DNA of 37,409 bases from Pseudomonadota bacterium (GTDB taxonomy: Bacteria; Pseudomonadota; Alphaproteobacteria; Rhizobiales; Xanthobacteraceae), in NCBI GenBank assembly GCA_023404705.1, contig JAEYAU010000095.1, positions 1-37,409 of the forward strand. The letters are read 5' to 3'. Of this stretch, positions 1-8,593 are shown piece by piece. The position numbers and the translations under genes are program-made. Numbering within the stretch: the first letter of the stretch is position 1; every line of letters begins with the position of its first letter. The notes below the pieces were generated by a model, which was not told the DNA's origin, made no database searches, and saw only the letters and a program-made list of their open reading frames with translations.

Positions 1-1745
1 GCGGTGCGGCGGCCACTGTTGGCGGCCGCGACCGGACGGGCGGTGGGGGGCGGCGGGCCAAATGCGCCGAAGCCATCCAGGATGCGGCTCGGCGGCACGA
101 CCTCGCGTTGGGCGCGGCCGGCGGCACCGGCGGCCCCGGCTGCGCCAGCCTCGGCGGTGGCGCTCGCCCCCGCCAGTCCCACGATGCGCTTGAGCATGTC
201 CACAAACGCGCCGGAGAGGGGAAGGTTCGACCAGCGGGTGTCGGCCGTGACGTGGAAGAGCACGACCACGCCCTTGCCGCGGCGCGCTGCTGTGACGAGC
301 GGCGTACCGTCCGCCAGCGTCGCCCAGGTGCGCTCGCTGAGCGTCGAGTCCGGCTCGGCCAGCACCTGGCGCGTCACCGTGACATCGCCCGGCACCGGCA
401 TGCCGAAGAAGGGGCTCTCGCGCGAGAAGGCCGCGAGCGGCTGCGGCTGATCCCAGCTCAGCGAGCCGCCGAGGATGCGGCCGCCGCGGCGCAGCTTCAC
501 GGGCACGAGATCGTCGTCCGCGGCCGCGAGCCGCGGGCCCGCGAAGCGCACCAGCACACCGCCGTCCTCGATCCACTTGTTGAGGCGCTCGCGCGCCTCG
601 CCAGCGACATTGCCGACATCGGCGAGCACCAGCATGGGCAGCTGCTGGTCGAGGAATTGCCCGACCGCCGCGGCGGGCGAGCCGCGCTCGCCGAGCCGCA
701 CATCCGCGAAGGGGCCGAGGGCGCGCGAAAGATAGTAGGTCGCAGCGAGCAGCGGCTGCGCAGTATCGACCGTCGCGCCCGTGATCACGCCGATGGTGCG
801 GCGGCGCCAACGCTTGTCGAGGAGCTGCACGACGCCGGCGGAGCGCTCGCCGTTCACCTCAATGCGCGCGATGTCGTTGCGGATCTCGACCGGCAGGTCG
901 AACTGCGCCTCGGTCTCGCGCTCGTTGCCTCCGAACCGGAACGGCGCTTCGCCGAGCGGCAGGCCCTTGAGGTCGAGAGCCCGCAGCGTGCCGTTGTCCT
1001 CGGGCGCGGTCTGCGCGCGCAGCACTTTCACGGTGAGCGAGTTCGCGGCGTTGTTGGCGGCCGCGAGCGCGTGCGCCGGGGCGATGCCGCCTTCGACGAC
1101 CGTGATCGACCGCTTTTCGGCCGCGCGGGCGAGGCCGGCGACGAAATCGGCGCTCTTGCCGAGATCAATGCCGTCGGAGAGCCAGATCACCTCGAAGTCG
1201 GGCGTCGCGCCAAAGAATCTCGTGAGCGCCGGCAGGATCTCGGCGCGCTCCACCGTGTGCGGCTTCGGACGGATCTGGCGCAAGCGTGCGCGCGCAGCAC
1301 CTGGAGTTTCCAGCGAGATGTCCCGCGCGGTCTCGGAGAGCGGCACCACAGCGACGCCGCGGCCGTCGGCCTCGGCGCGTGCGATCAGATCCTCGGCAGT
1401 GCGGATGCGCGTGTCCCAGGCCGCGGCCGCGCCCCAGCCGTCATCGATGAGGATCGCGATCGGCGCGCTCGCCTGCTGCGTCGCGAGCGGCGGATTCCAA
1501 AGCGGGCCGGCGGCCGCGAGGATCAGCAGCGCGGCGAGCGTAAGACGCAGCAGCGTGAGCCACCACGGCGTGCGCGCCGGCGTCTCCTCCTTCGGGATGA
1601 TGTCGAAGAGCAGCCGCGCGGGCGGGAAGTTGATGCGGCGCGGGCGCGGCGGGATCAGCCGCAGCAGCCACCACAGGACCGGCAGGCTGAGCAGACCGAG
1701 CAGCACGAGCGGCTGCGCGAAGGCGAGGGGGAGACCGCCGATCAT
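1..1745 (-). CDS. BatA-like double-transmembrane protein, probably DUF4159 family (3' end missing)
   Basis: The frame starts at the ATG at 1745 and runs off the left edge, leaving about 581 residues. The N-terminus has the BatA-type layout: a hydrophobic helix (residues 10-28), a basic loop with RINFPPARLLFD, then a second helix (about 60-80). A von Willebrand A-like region follows, reading IAILIDDGWG where a DxSxS metal site would normally stand, so that site looks degenerate. Later come a glutamine amidotransferase-like stretch and an Ala-rich linker near the edge. Alphaproteobacterial homologs usually continue into a DUF4159 domain; that part lies outside the window. The ATG overlaps the stop of the DUF58 gene by 4 bp (1742-1745), so the genes are translationally coupled. 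MoxR/DUF58/BatA sets are thought to act as envelope chaperone or metal-insertion systems; the substrate here is unknown. Confidence 0.85.
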   Translation of the reverse strand, partial: MIGGLPLAFAQPLVLLGLLSLPVLWWLLRLIPPRPRRINFPPARLLFDIIPKEETPARTPWWLTLLRLTLAALLILAAAGPLWNPPLATQQASAPIAILIDDGWGAAAAWDTRIRTAEDLIARAEADGRGVAVVPLSETARDISLETPGAARARLRQIRPKPHTVERAEILPALTRFFGATPDFEVIWLSDGIDLGKSADFVAGLARAAEKRSITVVEGGIAPAHALAAANNAANSLTVKVLRAQTAPEDNGTLRALDLKGLPLGEAPFRFGGNERETEAQFDLPVEIRNDIARIEVNGERSAGVVQLLDKRWRRRTIGVITGATVDTAQPLLAATYYLSRALGPFADVRLGERGSPAAAVGQFLDQQLPMLVLADVGNVAGEARERLNKWIEDGGVLVRFAGPRLAAADDDLVPVKLRRGGRILGGSLSWDQPQPLAAFSRESPFFGMPVPGDVTVTRQVLAEPDSTLSERTWATLADGTPLVTAARRGKGVVVLFHVTADTRWSNLPLSGAFVDMLKRIVGLAGASATAEAGAAGAAGAAGRAQREVVPPSRILDGFGAFGPPPPTARPVAAANSGRRT

Positions 1746-2695
1746 GCGGGCCCCCTGGCGTGATCGAGCGCATGCCAGCGGTTGATGCCGGTGCCGTTCG
1801 GTCCGGCGCCCATCTGCATGTGCAGGCGCAGCAGCAATTCGCTCGCGGGGCGGTCGGTGCGATGGATCGAGAAGCTCCAGCCGAGCCGGTCGGTCTCGGA
1901 GCGGATCTCGGCGCGGTGGCGTTCGAGGCGCAGCTCGTAGTCGCTGCGCCACAGCTCGGCGCGACCCGCCGTGATGCTGCCGGCGCCCTCGGGCTCGAGA
2001 AACTCGATGCGGCCCGCATAGGGGAACGTCTCCTCAGCCGGATCGACGACCTGCACGACATGGCCATGCGCGCCGGAGGCCGAGAGCTGCGCGATCGTGC
2101 GATGCACCTCCTCGATCGGGCTCCACAGATCGGAGAGCACCACGATCTCGGCGAGGGGCGAGGGCGAGAAGGAGGGCGGCAGGCTCGCGCGCGCGAGCGG
2201 ATCGTGCACGATCGACTCGGCCATGCGCTCGATCACGTTGCGGTTCGCGCTCGGGCGCATCAGGCCCGGAATGCCGACGCGCTCGCCGCCTTCGACCAGC
2301 ACCTCGGCCAGCGCGAAGGACACCACGAGGCTGCGATGGAGCTTGCTCTCGTTGGCGAGGTGCGAGTTGAACATCATCGAGGGCGAGCGGTCGGCCCAGA
2401 TCCAGACCGTGTGTGCGGCTTCCCACTCGCGCTCGCGCACATAGAGGTGCTCGTCGCGCGCCGAGCGGCGCCAGTCGACGCGATGCGCCGGCTCGCCGGA
2501 GACGAAGCGCCGATACTGCCAGAAGTTCTCGCCCTGGCCGGCGCGGCGGCGGCCGTGCAGCCCGTGGATCACGGTCGCGGCGATGCGGCGCGCCTCGAGG
2601 ATGAGGCGCGGCATGGTGGCCGACAACGTATGCGCTTCGCCGACCGCGTGTCGCGTTGCGTCACGTTCGACGTTGCGCGGATCCTCTACGGCCAT
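1742..2695 (-). CDS. DUF58 domain protein of a MoxR system
   Basis: This 317-residue soluble protein carries the DUF58 signature: GEPAHRVDWRRSAR (68-80) followed by a vWA-like core with an intact D-x-S-x-S site (D102, S104, S106 in WADRSPSM). DUF58 proteins partner with MoxR-type AAA+ ATPases and are thought to bind metal-dependent targets. The gene lies 24 bp downstream of the MoxR gene and overlaps the following membrane-protein gene by 4 bp, so the three form one operon. The first Met gives a normal-length product; a second Met at residue 28 is a possible shorter start. The family assignment is firm, but the cellular substrate cannot be read from sequence. Confidence 0.9.
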   Translation of the reverse strand: MAVEDPRNVERDATRHAVGEAHTLSATMPRLILEARRIAATVIHGLHGRRRAGQGENFWQYRRFVSGEPAHRVDWRRSARDEHLYVREREWEAAHTVWIWADRSPSMMFNSHLANESKLHRSLVVSFALAEVLVEGGERVGIPGLMRPSANRNVIERMAESIVHDPLARASLPPSFSPSPLAEIVVLSDLWSPIEEVHRTIAQLSASGAHGHVVQVVDPAEETFPYAGRIEFLEPEGAGSITAGRAELWRSDYELRLERHRAEIRSETDRLGWSFSIHRTDRPASELLLRLHMQMGAGPNGTGINRWHALDHARGPA

Positions 2696-2719
2696 TCCGG
2701 TTACCTGCAGCGCCCCCTG

Positions 2720-3730
2720 TTAGCCGATGCGGCTCTTGAGCTTGCCGATCACCCCCGAGATCGTCTCGCCCTCCGCGCGCGCCGCGAAGGTGAGCGCCAT
2801 GCGGTGCTTCAGGATCGGCTCGGCGAGCTCGACCACGTCGTCCACGGACGGCGCGAAGCGCCCGTCGAGCAGCGCCTTGGCGCGCACCGCGAGCATGAGC
2901 GCCTGGCTGGCGCGTGGGCCGGGACCCCAGGCGATCGCCTTGGCGGTGTCGCCGCCCTCGGGACCCGGACGCGCGGAGCGCACCAGCGCGAGTATCGCTT
3001 CGACCACGGACTCGCCGACCGGCAGGCGGCGCACGAGGCGCTGCGTCGTCATCAGGTCCTCGGCCGTCATCGCGGCCTTGGCCCTGGTCTCCTCGGCGCC
3101 GGTGGTGTCGAACAGGATCTTCCGCTCGGCCTCGCGGTCCGGATAATCGACGTCGATCTCCATCAGGAAGCGGTCGAGCTGGGCTTCGGGCAACGGGTAG
3201 GTGCCTTCCTGCTCGAGCGGGTTCTGGGTCGCAAGCACGTGGAAGGGGCGCGGCAGGTCGTGGCGCGCACCCGCCACCGTCACGTGCTGCTCCTGCATGG
3301 CCTGCAGCAGTGCGGACTGCGTGCGCGGGCTCGCGCGGTTGATCTCGTCCGCCATCAGCAGCTGCGCGAAGACCGGGCCGGCGATGAAGCGGAAGGTGCG
3401 CTTGCCGCCGGGGTTCTCCTCCAGCACTTCGGTGCCGAGAATGTCGGAGGGCATCAGGTCGGGCGTGAACTGGATGCGGCGGGCATCGAGGCCGAGCACG
3501 GTGCCGAGGGTCTCGACCAGCTTGGTCTTGGCGAGGCCGGGCACGCCGACCAGCAACCCGTGGCCGCCGGAGAGGATGGTGATGAGCGCGCGCTCGACCA
3601 CTTGCTCCTGGCCGAAGATGACGGTGCCGATCGCGGCCTTGGCGGCGCGCACGCTGGCGGCGCTCGCCTCCGCGGAGCGGACGATCATGTCCTCGAACTT
3701 CTCGAGCCCTTCGCCGCCCGAAACTGCCAT
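2720..3730 (-). CDS. MoxR family AAA+ ATPase
   Basis: A 336-residue AAA+ ATPase of the MoxR type. The Walker A motif is GVPGLAKT (62-69), which is typical of MoxR proteins, and Walker B is LLMADEIN (124-131), followed by RASPRTQSALLQAMQE with the sensor and arginine-finger region. The C-terminal AAA lid domain covers roughly 230-336. MoxR ATPases act as chaperones that mature or activate partner proteins using ATP, together with vWA-domain proteins. The next two genes supply such partners (DUF58 and a BatA-like membrane protein). It is the first gene of its operon; the 268-bp region 3731-3998 separates it from a divergent plus-strand operon and should hold both promoters. Confidence 0.93.
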   Translation of the reverse strand: MAVSGGEGLEKFEDMIVRSAEASAASVRAAKAAIGTVIFGQEQVVERALITILSGGHGLLVGVPGLAKTKLVETLGTVLGLDARRIQFTPDLMPSDILGTEVLEENPGGKRTFRFIAGPVFAQLLMADEINRASPRTQSALLQAMQEQHVTVAGARHDLPRPFHVLATQNPLEQEGTYPLPEAQLDRFLMEIDVDYPDREAERKILFDTTGAEETRAKAAMTAEDLMTTQRLVRRLPVGESVVEAILALVRSARPGPEGGDTAKAIAWGPGPRASQALMLAVRAKALLDGRFAPSVDDVVELAEPILKHRMALTFAARAEGETISGVIGKLKSRIG

Positions 3731-3998
3731 GACGCCTTGTCCCTTCTGTTCGAGGAAGCTAGCCCGTTGCTTGCCCGGCGAGCTTTAGTGGACCCCGCCT
3801 GTCGATCTATATGAGCTAAGGCTATAACGCAGCCATGCAAACGGCACGCCATCGCCCTGCGTCATCACAGGGCCGTGGCGCGAATCGTCGATTCCTCTCA
3901 TTCACCCGAAGCTTACGCTATTTTCGAAGGCGTCGTGATTCCCGATTGAGCGTTCACGATCGCGCGAGGGGCCCCTCATTCAAGGGTCGGAGGAAACC

Positions 3999-4595
3999 AT
4001 GGCCAATCAAGGGCAACCGCCCTCCGGGCTCGAGGCCATCGCGGGCGCTGTGAAGCCGCAGGGGCGCAAGGGCCCGCCGCCCGTGCACCTGTGGAATCCG
4101 CCCTATTGCGGCGATCTCGACATCCGCATCGCGGCCGACGGGACCTGGTATTACCTCAAGACGCCGATCGGACGCCCTGCGCTGGTGCGGCTGTTCGCCT
4201 CGGTCATCAAGCGCGAGGGCGACAAGTATTTCCTGGTCACGCCGGTCGAGAAGATCGGCATCACGGTTGACGACGCCCCGTTCCTTGCGGTCGAGATGGC
4301 GGTCGAGACGCAGGCGGGGAGTCGTGTCCTGAACTTTCGCACCAATGTCGACGAGTGGGTCGCTTGTGGGCCGGAGCACGCGCTGCGCTTCGAGCCAGAA
4401 CCCGGCACCGGCGGGCTGAAGCCCTACCTGCATGTGCGGCGCGATCTCTGGGCGCTGGTGACGCGGGCGCTGTTCTACGACCTGGTCGAGCTCGGCGAGG
4501 AGCGGGAGGTGGACGGGACGCGCATGCTCGGCGTGTCGTCCGGCGGCGCCTTCTTCGCGATGGCGCCGGCGGACACTCTCAAAGGCTTCACGTGA
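3999..4595 (+). CDS. DUF1285 domain protein
   Basis: A 198-residue protein with the DUF1285 pattern: PVHLWNPPYCGDLDIRI near residue 30, then GTWYYLKTPIGRPALVRLF and the KYFLVTPVEKIGI strand. It has no signal peptide or membrane segment. The function of the family is unknown; structures described for it show small beta-rich domains. An AGGA ribosome binding site precedes the ATG. It opens a four-gene run: its stop codon overlaps the start of the NUDIX gene (TGATG at 4593-4597), a layout conserved in many Rhizobiales, which suggests co-expression with the NUDIX hydrolase and CCA-transferase. Confidence 0.88.
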   Translation: MANQGQPPSGLEAIAGAVKPQGRKGPPPVHLWNPPYCGDLDIRIAADGTWYYLKTPIGRPALVRLFASVIKREGDKYFLVTPVEKIGITVDDAPFLAVEMAVETQAGSRVLNFRTNVDEWVACGPEHALRFEPEPGTGGLKPYLHVRRDLWALVTRALFYDLVELGEEREVDGTRMLGVSSGGAFFAMAPADTLKGFT

Positions 4596-5239
4596 TGCAC
4601 GGATACGCCGAGCCCAGCTTCTTTGCGCGCGCGCGGGCGCGGCTCGACTTCGAGGTGCCGCCCGGCCTGACCGATCCCGACATCATTCCGGTGCGCGGCG
4701 ATCATGACATCGATCCGGTGATGAACGCGATCTCCGAGATCCGGCCGATCAAGCCGGCGGCGGTGCTGGTCCCGGTGGTGGACCGCGCCGAGCCCATGGT
4801 GCTGCTCACCCAGCGCACTGCGCATCTCGCCAACCATGCGGGGCAGATCTCGTTTCCGGGCGGCAAGATCGACGCGACCGATGCGAGCCCCTTGGAGGCT
4901 GCGCTGCGCGAGGCCGAGGAGGAGATCGGGCTTTCGCGCGAGCTGGTCGAGCCGCTCGGCTATCTCGACCTTTACATGACGACGCTCGGCTATCGCATCG
5001 TGCCGACGGTGGCGCGGGTCGATCCGAGCTACTCTCTGGTGCTCAACCCGGCAGAGGTGGACGACGCCTTCGAGGTGCCGCTTGCCTTCCTGATGGCGCC
5101 GGAGAACCACCAGCGTCACAGCCGCGAGTGGAAGGGCATGACGCGCAGCTTCTATGCGATGCCGTTCGGCGAGCGCTACATCTGGGGCGTCACTGCGGGT
5201 ATCCTGCGCAATCTTCACCTGCGGCTCTTCCAGGACTGA
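4595..5239 (+). CDS. CoA pyrophosphatase, NUDIX family
   Basis: A 214-residue NUDIX hydrolase. The NUDIX box runs from GGKIDATDASPLEAAL to REAEEEIGL (residues 89-113), with the metal-binding REAEEE at 105-110. The upstream LTQRTAHLANHAGQISFPGG is the NuCoA signature of coenzyme A pyrophosphatases, which cleave CoA into 4'-phosphopantetheine and 3',5'-ADP. The open frame continues upstream inside the DUF1285 gene. I take the ATG at 4595 because it overlaps that gene's stop; a GTG directly before it, at 4592, is an alternative. CoA cleavage is a family inference; other acyl-CoA forms may be the true substrate. Confidence 0.9.
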   Translation: MHGYAEPSFFARARARLDFEVPPGLTDPDIIPVRGDHDIDPVMNAISEIRPIKPAAVLVPVVDRAEPMVLLTQRTAHLANHAGQISFPGGKIDATDASPLEAALREAEEEIGLSRELVEPLGYLDLYMTTLGYRIVPTVARVDPSYSLVLNPAEVDDAFEVPLAFLMAPENHQRHSREWKGMTRSFYAMPFGERYIWGVTAGILRNLHLRLFQD

Positions 5240-5248
5240 CCGCCCCCC

Positions 5249-5512
5249 ATGATCCGCCCCGTCTTCACCGAGCTGGCGCTGTTCCTGCTGCCGTTCCTGA
5301 TCTACGCGGCGTTCCTGTGGGCAACGCGCGCGGGCGTGCTGCATCCGGACGCGTGGCGGCTGCCGACGCTGATCTGGCTCACCGCCAGCGCGCTGGCGCT
5401 GGTGATCGTCAGCTTCCTGGTGCTGGCGCAGTTCGGCGGCGCGCCGCCGCGCTCGACCTATGTTCCGGCGCACATGGAGAACGGCAAGTTCGTGCCGGGG
5501 ACGACGAAGTGA
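5249..5512 (+). CDS. DUF6111 small membrane protein
   Basis: An 87-residue protein with two predicted membrane helices (about residues 5-27 and 40-62), followed by a short polar tail ending in KFVPGTTK. It matches the DUF6111 family of short alphaproteobacterial proteins, found between a CoA-NUDIX gene and a CCA-transferase gene in many Rhizobiales. It starts 9 bp after the NUDIX stop and its own stop overlaps the GTG start of the CCA gene (5509-5512). The function is unknown. The conserved position suggests a role linked to the operon, but nothing in the protein itself shows one. Confidence 0.85.
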   Translation: MIRPVFTELALFLLPFLIYAAFLWATRAGVLHPDAWRLPTLIWLTASALALVIVSFLVLAQFGGAPPRSTYVPAHMENGKFVPGTTK

Positions 5513-6750
5513 GCGCCCGTCTCGACAAGGCCGACTGGCTCGCGGGCGGCGCGCTCGCGGCGCTGCTTGCCGCGCTCGATCGCGACGGCGAGGAGGCGCG
5601 CGTGGTGGGCGGCGCCGTGCGCAACACGCTGATGGGTCTGCCACCGGGCGATATCGACGTCGCCACCACGGCGCTGCCGCAGGAGGTGATGCGGCGCGCG
5701 GGGAGCCATGGCTTCAAGGCGGTGCCCACCGGCTTCGAGCACGGCACCGTCACGGTGGTGGTCGACGGCACGCCGTTCGAGGTCACGACGCTGCGCGAGG
5801 ACGTCGAGACGTTCGGGCGCAAGGCGACGGTGCGCTTCGGCCGCGACTGGGTGCGCGATGCGGAGCGGCGCGACTTCACGATGAATGCGCTGTCGGTCTC
5901 GGCCGACGGCGTGGTGCACGACCATGTGGGCGGGCTCGACGATCTCGCGCAGCGGCGCGTGCGCTTCATCGGCGACCCCGCGACGCGCATCGCCGAGGAC
6001 TATCTGCGCATCCTGCGCTTCTTCCGTTTCCATGCGGCCTATGGGCACGGCGCGCCGGACGCGGACGGCCTACATGCCTGCATCGTCATGCGCGCCGGGC
6101 TCGCGCAGCTCTCGCGCGAGCGCGTGCGCATGGAGCTGATGAAGCTGATGGTCGCGCCGGGCGCGGCAGAGACACTGACCGTGATGGCGGACTCAGGCCT
6201 GCTCGGGCCGGTGCTCGCGGGCGCGCCGCTGCTCGGTCCATTGCGGGGCATGGTCGCGCGCGAGGCCGCGCTCGGCCTCGATCCGGATCCGGTGCGCCGG
6301 CTCGGCGCGCTGGCCGTGTCTGTCGTCGAGGATGCCGAGCGCCTCTGGCAGCGGCTGCGGCTCTCCAACCAGGAGCATGAGCGCCTCTCGGCCATGGCTG
6401 ACGGGTGGTGGCGGGTCTCGCCCGACGCGGGCGAGCAGGCGGCGCGGGCGCTGCTCTATCGCATGGGACCCGAGCATTTCAGGGATCGCGTGCTGCTCGC
6501 CTGGTCGCGCGCCCGTGCGCCGGCGGACGACACGGCGTGGCGCGCTCTCGTCGCGCTGCCGAGGCGCTGGACGGCGCCGGAGTTTCCGCTGCGCGCCGCG
6601 GACTTCATCAAGCGGGGCATCGAGAAGGGCCCGCGGCTCGGCGCTGCCTTGAGCGCGGCCGAGAAGGCCTGGATCGCGGCCGGCTTCCCGCTCGATGGCG
6701 CCGCACTGGCCACGATCGCGGACGAGACCACGGCGGACGCGAAATCCTGA
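5509..6750 (+). CDS. cca: CCA tRNA nucleotidyltransferase
   Basis: A 413-residue class II nucleotidyltransferase that adds or repairs the 3' CCA end of tRNAs. The catalytic head has the GGAVRN motif (34-39) followed by GDID (47-50), whose aspartates bind the two metal ions, and RRDFTMNALS (120-129). The head is followed by the RNA- and SrmB-binding region with RILRFFRFHAAYG. The poly(A) polymerase family shares this fold, but gene context and the alphaproteobacterial form favour CCA-adding activity. The start is the GTG at 5509, overlapping the DUF6111 stop by 4 bp; the frame stays open far upstream, but those codons lie inside other genes. A strong hairpin terminator follows at 6762. Confidence 0.92.
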   Translation: MSARLDKADWLAGGALAALLAALDRDGEEARVVGGAVRNTLMGLPPGDIDVATTALPQEVMRRAGSHGFKAVPTGFEHGTVTVVVDGTPFEVTTLREDVETFGRKATVRFGRDWVRDAERRDFTMNALSVSADGVVHDHVGGLDDLAQRRVRFIGDPATRIAEDYLRILRFFRFHAAYGHGAPDADGLHACIVMRAGLAQLSRERVRMELMKLMVAPGAAETLTVMADSGLLGPVLAGAPLLGPLRGMVAREAALGLDPDPVRRLGALAVSVVEDAERLWQRLRLSNQEHERLSAMADGWWRVSPDAGEQAARALLYRMGPEHFRDRVLLAWSRARAPADDTAWRALVALPRRWTAPEFPLRAADFIKRGIEKGPRLGAALSAAEKAWIAAGFPLDGAALATIADETTADAKS

Positions 6751-6761
6751 CCACAAAGCAA

Positions 6762-6788
6762 AAGCCCCGGGGCGATGCCCCGGGGCTT
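6762..6788. terminator. Bidirectional intrinsic terminator between cca and an omp gene
   Basis: A perfect 12-bp stem, AAGCCCCGGGGC / GCCCCGGGGCTT, with a 3-nt loop. It lies between convergent genes (cca on plus, barrel protein on minus). Plus-strand T-richness after the stem is weak (CTTCTGTTG); the minus-strand side reads TTTGCTTT. It is nearly identical to the hairpin at 7719-7743. Confidence 0.85.
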
Positions 6789-6813
6789 CTGTTGACGCCT
6801 CTTTTATCGAGGA

Positions 6814-7512
6814 TCAGTAGCGGGCGACGACCGGGCCACCCCAACCGAAGCGGTAGTTGAGGCCGAGCTTCACGGTGTGGGTCTGCGCGTCGAGCGACAG
6901 GCCACCCGCGATCGGGGCGAAGTAGGTCTCCGCGCCGTAATCCGCATAGAGGTACTCGACCTTCGCGGACCAGTTCGGAGCGAAGGCGTACTCGAGGCCC
7001 GCGCCGATGGTCCAGCCGAAGTGGGTATTGTCGTCGGACGCGCCGACCACGAAGCCCGGCGCCACGACGGCCGCGACCGCGACATCGTTGTGCATCCAGG
7101 CGAGACCGCCGGTCACGTAGAGCAGGGCGGGACCGAAGGAGTAGCCGACGCGAGCGCGCAGGCTGCCCTGGTAGTCGATCTCCGAGGCGACGCCGACGAC
7201 GCCCGGGATGACCGCGCTGCCCTCGATGTTGGCCCAGGCGCTGTCGAGTTCGACACCGAACACGATCGGGCTGCCGGGGGCCTGCCAGTTGAAGCCGATC
7301 TGACCGCCGAGGAACCAGCCGTCGACGTCGAGACCGCTGACGTCACCCCAGCCGTAGCCGCCGTGCACACCGACGTAGAGGCCGGTCCAGTTGTAAACCT
7401 GAGCCACCGCCGGCGCGGCCATCGGGGCCTTGCGGGGCAGATCAGCAGCGGACGCCGAGCCGATGCCGGCGACCAAGGCAGCGCAGAGCGCGAGAGCGAA
7501 ACGGTTCTTCAT
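6814..7512 (-). CDS. Outer-membrane beta-barrel protein, Omp25/RopB type
   Basis: A 232-residue exported protein. Residues 1-22 form a Sec signal peptide ending ASA-AD, then DLPRKAP, then the first strand YNWTGLYVGVHGGYGWG typical of Omp25/RopB/Hsp-type 8-strand barrels. It ends with strands VKLGLNYRFGWGG and the terminal PVVARY, whose aromatic last residue serves as a BAM signal. The open frame extends upstream to 7596, but the ATG at 7512 begins the signal peptide and is preceded by GGAAGGGG. It sits beside a clear paralog (7766-8593), and the two share C-terminal sequence and terminators. Such proteins stabilise the outer membrane in Rhizobiales; a specific transport role cannot be claimed. 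Confidence 0.9.
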   Translation of the reverse strand: MKNRFALALCAALVAGIGSASAADLPRKAPMAAPAVAQVYNWTGLYVGVHGGYGWGDVSGLDVDGWFLGGQIGFNWQAPGSPIVFGVELDSAWANIEGSAVIPGVVGVASEIDYQGSLRARVGYSFGPALLYVTGGLAWMHNDVAVAAVVAPGFVVGASDDNTHFGWTIGAGLEYAFAPNWSAKVEYLYADYGAETYFAPIAGGLSLDAQTHTVKLGLNYRFGWGGPVVARY

Positions 7513-7718
7513 TGTGGGGGACCCCTTCCGAATTCCAGATGACGCTCGTGTACCCGGGGTTGCGTCGCCGGGCCAGAGCCAAAGCGGTAAGATCACACGG
7601 CTGTGTGGCGATTGGCGGACAGTTGTTGCGGATCTGCCACAGAAAATGGAACTCGGCGGCCCGACAGGACGGGGCCGAGCGGGACAACCTCAACGCGGGG
7701 CTAGCCCAGAACGAAAAA

Positions 7719-7743
7719 AGCCCCGGGGCGACGCCCCGGGGCT
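7719..7743 (-). terminator. Intrinsic terminator of the second omp gene
   Basis: An 11-bp perfect stem (AGCCCCGGGGC / GCCCCGGGGCT) with a 3-nt loop. Read on the minus strand it is followed by six T residues, a textbook rho-independent terminator 23 bp after the stop codon of the barrel gene at 7766-8593. Confidence 0.92.
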
Positions 7744-7765
7744 CTGAATGTGGACGTCGTGTGGA

Positions 7766-8593
7766 TCAGTAGCGGGCGACGACCGGGCCAGCGGCGCCCC
7801 AGCCGAAGCGGTAGTTCAGACCGACGCGGGCGATGTGGCCCGTGTTGTCGAACGTCGTGGAGGACGCGAAACCCGGGAACGCTGCCGAGGTGGCGACCAC
7901 GGTGGTGTCGCCGAGATCGTAGTAGAGATACTCGGCCTTCAGGCTCCAGCCCGGCGCGAAGCCCCACTCGACGCCGCCGCCGATGGTCCAGCCGGCGCGG
8001 GTGTCGCCGCTCGTGCCGACGAAGACGCCGCCGCCGGTCGCGGCGAACGAGGTCGTCACCGTGTGGTCGATGTCGGCCCAGGCGAGACCGCCGGTCACGT
8101 AGAGAAGCCAGTTGTTTGCCGCGAAGCCGAGGCGACCACGAAGGGTGCCGAAGAAGTTGAAGTCGGTCGTGGCGGTCTGGAAGGAGCCGGCAATCACGCC
8201 AGGAGGCGGGAAGAGGCCGATCGGGCCAACCGTAACGCTGTTGTCCCAGTCGACCCAGGAGGCGTCCGCCTCGATGCCGAACACCCAATTGCTGACCTGG
8301 TAGTTGACGCCGATTTGCGCACCGAGCATGCCGCCGTCATTATCGTTCGAGAAGCTGAACGGAGCTGCGCCGAACGCAGCTGCCGACGGCAGGAACGTGG
8401 TCGCGCCATCATTCTGATTCCAGCCCCAGCCGGCATGCACGCCGACGTAGAAACCGGTCCAGTTGTAGACGGGAGCAACCATCGGAGCCGCGACGGGCGC
8501 CTTGCGCGCCAGATCAGCAGCCGATGCGACTTGCGCAAAACCGAGGCCCAACGCTGAGGCTGCGAGGAACGCGGCGATGTGACGATTCTTCAT
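7766..8593 (-). CDS. Outer-membrane beta-barrel protein, Omp25/RopB type
   Basis: A 275-residue paralog of the neighbouring barrel. The signal peptide covers about residues 1-24 (ending ASA-AD), then DLARKAP and first strand YNWTGFYVGVHAGWGWN. Internal strands include GAQIGVNYQVSNWVFGIEA and LRGRLGFAANNWLLYVTGG, and the chain ends ARVGLNYRFGWG...VVARY. The frame is open to 8725, but the ATG at 8593 is chosen because it begins the signal peptide and has GGGGAGG 7-8 nt upstream. It is about 43 residues longer than its neighbour, mostly in loops. The 3' ends of the two genes are nearly identical in DNA, indicating duplication that included the terminator. Confidence 0.9.
   Translation of the reverse strand: MKNRHIAAFLAASALGLGFAQVASAADLARKAPVAAPMVAPVYNWTGFYVGVHAGWGWNQNDGATTFLPSAAAFGAAPFSFSNDNDGGMLGAQIGVNYQVSNWVFGIEADASWVDWDNSVTVGPIGLFPPPGVIAGSFQTATTDFNFFGTLRGRLGFAANNWLLYVTGGLAWADIDHTVTTSFAATGGGVFVGTSGDTRAGWTIGGGVEWGFAPGWSLKAEYLYYDLGDTTVVATSAAFPGFASSTTFDNTGHIARVGLNYRFGWGAAGPVVARY

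Noticed and set aside
108..1763. Long plus-strand open frame (551 codons) opposite the BatA-like gene
   Set aside because: It is an Arg/Ala/Glu-rich antisense shadow typical of GC-rich genes; the minus strand has the conserved membrane protein.
1760..3814. Long plus-strand open frame (684 codons) opposite DUF58 and MoxR
   Set aside because: It is antisense to two well-supported genes, of low complexity (His/Arg/Ala), with no domain resemblance.
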